NCBI GenBank assembly: GCA_015487895.1 | Contig: WFOW01000340.1 | Coordinates: 1-6,682 of the forward strand | Direction: 5' to 3' | From: Gammaproteobacteria bacterium | GTDB taxonomy: Bacteria; Pseudomonadota; Gammaproteobacteria; S144-34 | DNA: 6,682 bases | Part shown: piece by piece, positions 1 to 5,038 of the stretch | How the letters are laid out: each line of letters starts with the position of its first letter | Numbering within the stretch: position 1 is the first letter of the stretch | Notes under the pieces: model-generated | The model's database searches: none | What the model was told of the DNA's origin: nothing | The model's input: the letters and a program-made list of their open reading frames with translations, nothing else | Translations under genes and position numbers: made by a program

Positions 1-323
1 CCCTGCCCCATGGGCGGTGCCGTGTAGAACTTCACGCCGCCTTCGCCCACGGCTGCGAGCAGGGTGCCGTGCCGGGCGAGCAGGCGCAGGGCGTCGTGGC
101 TGACGGTGCAGCCCGGCCCGAGAAGGACCATGCACAGATTCTGGAAGGGGATCGCGTAGTCGCCGGCATCGAGCCATTCGCTCGCGGCGGCCAGGAAACG
201 CAGGGTGCCGTCCTCCACGTAGAGATTGCCCCTCGTCAGCCACAGCAGCCCGTGGCGGTCGCTGTAGGGGATCCGCGCGCCGGCGATCCCCAGGCGGCCC
301 GGGAAGAGGGTGCCCCTGGCCAT
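1..323 (-). CDS. cas1: CRISPR adaptation integrase Cas1, type I-E (3'-truncated by window edge)
   Basis: Cas1 is the metal-dependent integrase that, with Cas2, inserts new spacers at the leader end of the array. My translation from the ATG at 323 gives 107 codons open to the window edge. It includes LGIAGARIPYSDRHGLLWL (11-29), GNLYVEDGTLRFLAA (32-46), AIPFQNLCMVLLGPGCTVSH (56-75) and DALRLLARHGTLLAAVGEGG (76-95). The strand-rich start with LLGPGCTVSHDAL and LLARHG matches the N-terminal beta-sandwich domain of I-E Cas1. Whole I-E Cas1 is about 300 residues, so the catalytic Glu, His and Asp lie past the left edge and activity cannot be judged. The start is bounded by the cas6e TGA two codons upstream in the same frame. 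There is no strong Shine-Dalgarno (only GGGTGA-like), so translation probably depends on coupling to cas6e. Confidence 0.95.
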   Translation of the reverse strand, partial: MARGTLFPGRLGIAGARIPYSDRHGLLWLTRGNLYVEDGTLRFLAAASEWLDAGDYAIPFQNLCMVLLGPGCTVSHDALRLLARHGTLLAAVGEGGVKFYTAPPMGQ

Positions 324-326
324 GGC

Positions 327-1052
327 TCACCCGGGCGGATGGAGGAGCACCATGCCGTAGCCGAAGGCGCGGTGCCGGCCGACGCCGTGCGAGAGCAGCG
401 ATGCGAACGCCGCCGGGTCGCGGACCTCGAGCGTTCCGCGCAGCAGCGCCCACGGGCGAAGGGGTCGGGCGGGCTTGCGCACCTTTCCCTGGGTGCGCCG
501 CAGCTGCCGCACGAGCCTGAAGCCCGCGAGCTCGATGTCGTGGACCCGGCACGCGCCGTCACGTTCCATGCGCTCGGTGACCCATTCGCCATAGACGCGA
601 CCGCGATCGAGGCCGGCCCGGCCAGCCTCGTCGGCGCGCAGCAGGAACAGGTCCTTCTCCGTGCCGTTCGCGGCCTTGCGCCCGACGGGACAGCACAGGA
701 CCTCGAAGCCAAGGCGCCTGCCTGGCTTCCAGACCGGCATGGGCTTGCTTCGGACCCGCTCGGGCGGGCAGACCGCCAGCGCGGAGGGCGGCGCGAAGTC
801 GCGCATGCGCGCGCGGAGGGCAACGGCGTCGTGGGCGCCGTAGGCCAGCACCCGCAGAGGCGCGCAGCCGCGCTCGAGAAGGCGCCAGGGGCGCGGCGCG
901 ATGCCGCCGAATGCCGCCATGAGCCAGGCGTGCGTCCCGTAGCCCAGGTCCTCGTCGCCGCCGCGCGGGCCTTCCATCAGCCCGTTCTCCTCGAGGAAGG
1001 CCAGGAGGGCGCGGCGTGAGAAGGTCAGCTCGACCATGTGGAGTGCGCTCAT
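327..1052 (-). CDS. cas6e: CRISPR pre-crRNA endoribonuclease Cas6e (CasE/Cse3)
   Basis: Cas6e cuts the repeat hairpin of the CRISPR transcript in a metal-independent reaction and stays bound to the mature crRNA 3' end as a Cascade subunit. The product is 241 residues. The YGTH segment (38-41, bases 930-941) matches the Y-x-x-H active site of this family (Tyr23/His26 in the Thermus enzyme), so Tyr38 and His41 are the likely catalytic residues. SKPMPVWKPGRRLGFEV (residues about 101-117) is a typical central motif. The C-terminus carries the RNA-binding glycine-rich loop GVGRHRAFGYG (223-233). The start at 1052 is chosen for its ATGA overlap with the cas5e stop and a GGAGGGAG upstream; Met6 (1037) is a weaker alternative. 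The stop is followed after 3 bp by cas1 in the same frame. The enzyme should be active from what is visible. Confidence 0.96.
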   Translation of the reverse strand: MSALHMVELTFSRRALLAFLEENGLMEGPRGGDEDLGYGTHAWLMAAFGGIAPRPWRLLERGCAPLRVLAYGAHDAVALRARMRDFAPPSALAVCPPERVRSKPMPVWKPGRRLGFEVLCCPVGRKAANGTEKDLFLLRADEAGRAGLDRGRVYGEWVTERMERDGACRVHDIELAGFRLVRQLRRTQGKVRKPARPLRPWALLRGTLEVRDPAAFASLLSHGVGRHRAFGYGMVLLHPPG

Positions 1053-1789
1053 CGAGGGCTCCCTCCGACCAGGCCTTCGCGGCGCTCCCGGCTGCCGGCG
1101 GGGAGCTGGGTGGCCCACTCCCGGAGGTCGTGCACGCGAACCGTCCGTGCCCCGGGCGGATGGCCGTCCTCGGCCGGCCAGCACGCCTCCATCGGCTCTC
1201 CGCCGGGCAGGGGACGGCCGTGCCGGTCCCACCGCGGCACCGACGCCAGGATGGCGTGGAGGGAGGGGCCTTCGCGAACCGGCGTTTCGGGGTCGAGGAG
1301 GGGACGGGCGGGCAGGCATGCCTTGCGGCCGAGAAAGAGCGGACGGGTGGGGCGGCGAAGCGCCGCCTCGACGCCACCGAGACCGGGCTCGCCGTTCCCG
1401 TGGAGCGAGAGCACGACCGTCATGAGCCCGTCCATCCAATGGTGACGCCACCGTTGGTGGGTGCCGAAACGGGCGGACTCGCCACCGGCACGATGCTCCG
1501 GCTCTCCCCGCGTGGTCCATCCCGGCTGGCGCATCTTGGGCTGACCGAGGTCCACGGTCTGATAGTCCACGAGGGGAAGGGGCGGCACGTCCCAGCGGGC
1601 CGCGAAGCGCAGCCGGGCCTGGAGGGACTCCAGTCGGTAGGCGTCACCGTGCCGCCATCCGAGGGCGTTGCCGAGCAGCCCCGTGAGCATGGCTGTGCCC
1701 GGAAAGCGATCCGTGAACCCGTGGTGGTCCACGATCGGCGCCCCGAAGCTCAGGAGCGGCGCGTCCAGGCGCAGCACGAGGGCCTTCAT
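1049..1789 (-). CDS. cas5e: Cascade subunit Cas5e (CasD)
   Basis: Cas5e is the RAMP protein that holds the 5' handle of the crRNA and bridges Cas7e to Cas8e. In type I-E it is structural, because Cas6e does the processing. The product is 246 residues, similar to the usual 220-250. The N-terminus has the Cas5 signature: ALVLRLDAPLLSFGAP (3-18) and TDRFPGTAMLTGLLGNALGW (26-45), where the family's P-x-x-S-x-x-x-G-L-L-G-x-A motif lies. Then come VDYQTVDLGQP (74-84), WTTRGEPEHRAGG (91-103), TVVLSL (124-129) and RPLFLGRKACLPARPLL (149-165), the last being a conserved C-terminal domain motif. The start at 1789 is fixed by the ATGA overlap with cas7e and by the family N-terminus, although the frame is open further upstream. 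A GGGAG lies 6 nt before the ATG. Its own TGA overlaps the cas6e ATG. Confidence 0.96.
   Translation of the reverse strand: MKALVLRLDAPLLSFGAPIVDHHGFTDRFPGTAMLTGLLGNALGWRHGDAYRLESLQARLRFAARWDVPPLPLVDYQTVDLGQPKMRQPGWTTRGEPEHRAGGESARFGTHQRWRHHWMDGLMTVVLSLHGNGEPGLGGVEAALRRPTRPLFLGRKACLPARPLLDPETPVREGPSLHAILASVPRWDRHGRPLPGGEPMEACWPAEDGHPPGARTVRVHDLREWATQLPAGSRERREGLVGGSPR
1059..1066 (-). promoter_or_regulatory. Ribosome binding site of cas6e
   Basis: GGAGGGAG on the minus strand ends 6 nt before the ATG at 1052, within the 3' end of cas5e. It supports 1052 over the downstream ATG at 1037. Confidence 0.6.
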
Positions 1790-2958
1790 GGCGCACTCCC
1801 GAAGACGTGATCCAGGGCGCCCGAGATGGCGCCATCGAGGGGGTGCACGGGCACGTCGTCCCGCGGCCACGTACGGGTGGAGGCGACCAGGCGGCGCTCG
1901 CCCGTGTCGCCGTACATGGCCTCGAGCTCGTCGAGGTGCGAGGCGAGCGCCTGCAGGGCGCGGTCCACCGGGTGGCTTTCCCCGTCGAGACGGACGGGCT
2001 GGAGGAAGGCGTTGGCAAGGCTTCGCGGCTGCGATTCGCCCGCCTCCAGCATGAGCCACGCCGCACGGGCGTGGGGTGCCGTGGAGCCCAGCTTGGCCCC
2101 GGGGCTGACCTCGGCGATGGCGCGCACCAGGAGGCCGAGCAGCTCGCGGGCGGCCTGGGTGTCCTGGCCTCGCCATTCTTCCCGCTTGCAGCCCGTGAGG
2201 TTCGAGACGAGCAGCGGCACGTCCACGGCGACGTAGCCGTAGAACAGCCCGGCGCCTAGCTCCATGTCGTTGGCGTGCGCGGCGCCCGTCTCCTCGTCGC
2301 GTGCGAGGTCGTCCACGACCGTGAAGAAATCCACCTCCGTGTCCAGCGCGTGGACGGTGAAGGCGTGGGCCACGTGCACCGGCGCGTCCACGCGGGAGAG
2401 GATATCCGAGGTCACGAACCGCCCGAAGAGGGCGCCGTCGAAGCCCGCCGCGGGATCGCTCAGGCCGGCCTGCGCCAGCAGGGCGCGGAAGTTCTTCCTC
2501 CCCTCCTTGACGGTCGACTCGATGCGCTTGCGGCCCGTCTTGGCGTCGCCCTCGGCCGCCGCCTCCCGGAGCAGAGCCAGGAAGTAGTCCGCCTCGGGAC
2601 GCCCGAAGAGCACCGGCTGCTTCATCTCCAGCGTCTTCGGGTCCACGGCGTCCTTGTCCCCCGCCGCGGTGAGCAGCGACTTCGCGAGCGCCAGCACGAG
2701 CTCGTGGGCCAGCGCCTCGTCCACGCCGCCTTCCACGAGCTCTCTCTTGACGATGCGGGAGAAGAAGTGCCGTGATCGCACGCCGCCCGGCAGCGGCGTG
2801 CGCGGCATCATCCACTCGCGCCAGTGGCGCTTCTGGCACTGGCTCGAGACGCGCAGGCGCTCGGCGCCGCCGAAGCGGATCCGCTTGGCCAGGCCTGCGT
2901 CGTCGCGGTTGAGGAGGCTGGCGTGGTAGCTGGTGAGAAAATGGATCTGCAGGAACAT
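1786..2958 (-). CDS. cas7e: Cascade backbone subunit Cas7e (CasC/Cse4)
   Basis: Cas7e is the RAMP/RRM-fold backbone protein. In known I-E complexes six copies polymerise along the crRNA spacer and flip out every sixth base. The product is 390 residues, slightly longer than the E. coli protein (363). The diagnostic N-terminus is clear: IHFLTSYHASLLNRDD (5-20), then FGGAERLRVSSQCQKR (29-44), the family's LNRDD and R-x-R-x-SSQ-x-x-KR signature. Later landmarks are FDGALFGRFVTSD (173-185), VAHAFTVHALDTEVDFFTVVDD (196-217), LGAGLFYGYVAVDVPLLVSNL (234-254), KLGSTAPHARAAW (289-301) and QPRSLANAF (310-318). The region 55-160 is charged and helical and probably forms the thumb/insertion. It is the only gene here separated from its predecessor by a real gap (21 bp), and it has its own strong ribosome binding site. 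Its stop overlaps the cas5e start as ATGA. Confidence 0.97.
   Translation of the reverse strand: MFLQIHFLTSYHASLLNRDDAGLAKRIRFGGAERLRVSSQCQKRHWREWMMPRTPLPGGVRSRHFFSRIVKRELVEGGVDEALAHELVLALAKSLLTAAGDKDAVDPKTLEMKQPVLFGRPEADYFLALLREAAAEGDAKTGRKRIESTVKEGRKNFRALLAQAGLSDPAAGFDGALFGRFVTSDILSRVDAPVHVAHAFTVHALDTEVDFFTVVDDLARDEETGAAHANDMELGAGLFYGYVAVDVPLLVSNLTGCKREEWRGQDTQAARELLGLLVRAIAEVSPGAKLGSTAPHARAAWLMLEAGESQPRSLANAFLQPVRLDGESHPVDRALQALASHLDELEAMYGDTGERRLVASTRTWPRDDVPVHPLDGAISGALDHVFGSAP
1796..1800 (-). promoter_or_regulatory. Ribosome binding site of cas5e
   Basis: GGGAG on the minus strand lies 6 nt before the ATG at 1789, within the last codons of cas7e. It supports the start that also forms the ATGA overlap. 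Confidence 0.55.
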
Positions 2959-2968
2959 GACGAACGGT

Positions 2969-2975
2969 CCTCCTT
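2969..2975 (-). promoter_or_regulatory. Strong ribosome binding site of cas7e
   Basis: AAGGAGG on the minus strand lies 10 nt before the ATG at 2958, in the 21-bp gap between cse2 and cas7e. This gap is the longest non-coding stretch in the window and holds nothing else recognisable. Confidence 0.8.
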
Positions 2976-2979
2976 GCTC

Positions 2980-3492
2980 TCAGGCGCTGCGGCGAGCGTC
3001 CTGGGTGCGGTAGAAGTCACGCGCGATGCGGCGGTGGAGGGCCTCGCGCCGGTCCGGGTCGCGGGCCAGCAGCAGCGCGGCCCCCTCGGCCCAGTCGCAG
3101 GGGTGGCTCTTCGCGACGAGAAAACGCGCCGCCCGCAGGAGCAGCAGCCGGCGCACCTGGCCCTGGGCGGAGAGGAGGCGCTCCAGCCGCGTCTCGCTGA
3201 ACCCGGCGCTCGCGAGCGCGGCCCCCAACCCCGCGCCGGGATGGTGCGCGCCCGGCGACATGAGGGCGATGCCGGCGAGGATGGCGACCCAGTCGTCCTC
3301 CTGGCGCTCCCACCCGTCCGGCAGCATGCGGATCGCCACACGGTGGAAGGCGAGGGGAGGGGGGTGGCCCGGCACCATGCGGCGCAGGGCGGCGCGCTCG
3401 CCGGTCGGGAGGCCTTCGGACCCGATCAGGGCGGCGAGCCGCGCGACGACCGAGGCCAGGGTGTCTCTGTCAGGCCGTTCCTGCACGCTCAT
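2980..3492 (-). CDS. cse2: Cascade small subunit Cse2 (CasB, Cas11e)
   Basis: Cse2 is the small, all-helical Cascade subunit. Two copies lie along the belly of the complex and stabilise the target R-loop (family knowledge). The product is 170 residues, a typical size. Family hallmarks are GERAALRRM (31-39) followed by a proline-rich PGHPPPLAFHR (41-51), WVAILAGIALM (68-78), a GFSETRLERLL segment (97-107), ARFLVAKSHPCDW (121-133) and a C-terminal IARDFYR (156-162). The basic surface expected for nucleic-acid contact fits the many Arg residues at 100-162. The frame is open further upstream, but the start at 3492 is fixed by an AGGAGG six nt before the ATG and by the family N-terminus. It starts inside the 3' end of cas8e. 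Its stop is 21 bp before cas7e. Confidence 0.95.
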   Translation of the reverse strand: MSVQERPDRDTLASVVARLAALIGSEGLPTGERAALRRMVPGHPPPLAFHRVAIRMLPDGWERQEDDWVAILAGIALMSPGAHHPGAGLGAALASAGFSETRLERLLSAQGQVRRLLLLRAARFLVAKSHPCDWAEGAALLLARDPDRREALHRRIARDFYRTQDARRSA

Positions 3493-5038
3493 GGAGCTCC
3501 TCCTCTGTGAGGGACAGATGCCTGCGTATCGCGCCCAGCAGGATGCGCTCGGCCGCGACACGGGCCCGGTAGCGACGGCCGGAGCGGGCCGGGAGGCCCG
3601 CCTCGGCCTCGGCGAGCACCCGCAGGGCGTGCGCGCGCAGCCGTTCGGCCCAGTCCCGCTCGCAGCGGGCACGGTCGAAATCGTCGGGAACGCGCCACAG
3701 CCACGGGAAATAGTCCGCCGTCCACAGCGACTCGAACCGCCGCGCGGCGGCGGCCCACCAGGCCTGGATGGCGTCCCGGTCGAGGCGCAGGTCCTCCGGG
3801 CCGCCTTCCAGCAGCGCGAAGACGGCCGGCCGGAGCGCCTGCCTGTGGACGATGCCGGCCTGCTCGACCGCCGTGCGGGCGAGCGCGGCGAAACGCTCCC
3901 GCAGCTCCGGCGGGCCGAACAGGCGCGGGCGCGCTTCGGCGGGTATGGGGAGCTGGCGCTCGTGGAAGCCGTCGGTCGTGCCTTGGCCGCGGACGAGCAC
4001 CGAGACGCTGAGCCACAGGGAGCCTTCCCAACCCGGCCCCGGGCGGTGGAGGGCCGTCATCTCGAGGCCGTCCGCGAACAGCAGCCGGCGGAGCAGGTCG
4101 GCGGTGAGCCCCTGCGGCGAGACCGTCAGGGACTTCTGCTCGTCTCCGCTCTTGTCCACCGGAAGCCACGCGTCGCCCATCACGCCGTTGAGCTCCTTGG
4201 CGGCGATGCGGGGGCTTTCCGCAGGGAGCGCCTCGGCGCGGATCGAGGCCCCGTCGGTCCCGCGAAGGCGGATGCGGCGGCAGATCTCGACGTAGCAGGG
4301 ATCCAGCTCCTTGGTGGGCATGCTGGTCCGGCCGTCCCACTCCCGCAGCCAGACCAGCACCAGCCCATCTCGAACGAACCCCCACGGATTCGGCCCGTCG
4401 ATGACCTCTTGCCGGTGGCGCAGCAGTCGAAGCACGGCGTCACGCCAGCGGGACGCCGGATCCAGCGAGCGCACGAGCTCGATCACGGGGCGGTTGCCGA
4501 ACCCGCTGTTCATGCGCGAGATGCCCTGATTGCCACGTCCCAGATAGCCGCTCATGGTCTGCAGGCTGACCAGGGCGTAGATCCACTCGTCGGGGTGGGC
4601 GTGCGCGGCGCGCGCCTGCTTGACGTCGTGGTTCTTGGCGGTGGGCAGGAGGTCCAGCGCGTCGGGTGTCTCGGCCTTCGGCTTGAGCTTGCCGTGCTCC
4701 CTCGCCGGGATCGGCGGCTGCATGAAGGCGGGACGCAAGGGGTCCTCGACGACCAGGGTCCAGGCGTCGTCTCCCGCCTCTCCGGCGAGGGCACGCAGCC
4801 CCTCGCGCCAGAAGGCCTCGTCCTGCACCGGGTCGCTCGCGCCGGCGCGGGCGAGGACGGCGCCGGCCAGGTAGCACAGGAAGACGTGGAAGGCATCGGC
4901 CTGATGGCGCTGGAGCCCGGGGAGCGAGACGTCGGGCTCCCTCCCCAGGCTCGCCATCAGCGCCGGAAGGCTGAGTGCGCGTTCGGCCGAGGCGGTCCGA
5001 ACGCGCAACAACGGGTCAGTCAGAAGGTTCATCGGCAT
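3470..5038 (-). CDS. cas8e: Cascade large subunit Cas8e (CasA/Cse1)
   Basis: This is the large subunit of the type I-E surveillance complex. In this family it recognises the PAM, starts DNA unwinding and docks Cas3. The ATG at 5038 gives 522 residues, close to the usual 500-560. The N-terminus (MPMNLLTDPLL) matches the family's NLLTDP opening. A second ATG at 5032 would remove two residues; 5038 is chosen because an AGAGGG lies 6 nt upstream of it. Other landmarks are PAFMQPP (about 103-109), LLPTAKNHDVKQ (about 130-141), a glycine/asparagine-rich loop GYLGRGNQGISRMNSGFGNR (about 164-183) and PNPWGFVRDG (about 216-225). A helical C-terminal third (about 370-522) is consistent with the Cas8e four-helix bundle. 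The TAKNHDVK and glycine-rich segments differ from the E. coli protein and mark a divergent Cas8e branch. The gene overlaps cas3 by 23 bp upstream and cse2 by 23 bp downstream, which suggests co-translation. Confidence 0.96.
   Translation of the reverse strand: MPMNLLTDPLLRVRTASAERALSLPALMASLGREPDVSLPGLQRHQADAFHVFLCYLAGAVLARAGASDPVQDEAFWREGLRALAGEAGDDAWTLVVEDPLRPAFMQPPIPAREHGKLKPKAETPDALDLLPTAKNHDVKQARAAHAHPDEWIYALVSLQTMSGYLGRGNQGISRMNSGFGNRPVIELVRSLDPASRWRDAVLRLLRHRQEVIDGPNPWGFVRDGLVLVWLREWDGRTSMPTKELDPCYVEICRRIRLRGTDGASIRAEALPAESPRIAAKELNGVMGDAWLPVDKSGDEQKSLTVSPQGLTADLLRRLLFADGLEMTALHRPGPGWEGSLWLSVSVLVRGQGTTDGFHERQLPIPAEARPRLFGPPELRERFAALARTAVEQAGIVHRQALRPAVFALLEGGPEDLRLDRDAIQAWWAAAARRFESLWTADYFPWLWRVPDDFDRARCERDWAERLRAHALRVLAEAEAGLPARSGRRYRARVAAERILLGAIRRHLSLTEEELHERAGTA
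3499..3504 (-). promoter_or_regulatory. Strong ribosome binding site of cse2
   Basis: A perfect AGGAGG on the minus strand sits 6 nt before the ATG at 3492 and inside the cas8e coding end. It fixes the cse2 start and rules out the longer upstream extension of the frame. Confidence 0.8.

Noticed and set aside
69..1810. Two adjacent plus-strand frames (69-1019 and 1016-1810) overlapping by 4 bp, which looks like an operon
   Set aside because: They lie antisense to cas1, cas6e and cas5e, all identified by conserved motifs, and the plus-strand proteins look like back-translations. The 4-bp overlap is coincidental.
1049..2839. A single long protein formed by the frame containing cas5e (596 codons)
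   Set aside because: Only the last 246 codons resemble Cas5e. The upstream part is an alternative frame of cas7e, and the ATGA overlap plus ribosome binding site mark the real start at 1789.
2959..2979. A possible promoter or regulatory element between cse2 and cas7e
   Set aside because: The gap is only 21 bp and is accounted for by the cas7e ribosome binding site; no -10/-35-like pair or hairpin is visible.
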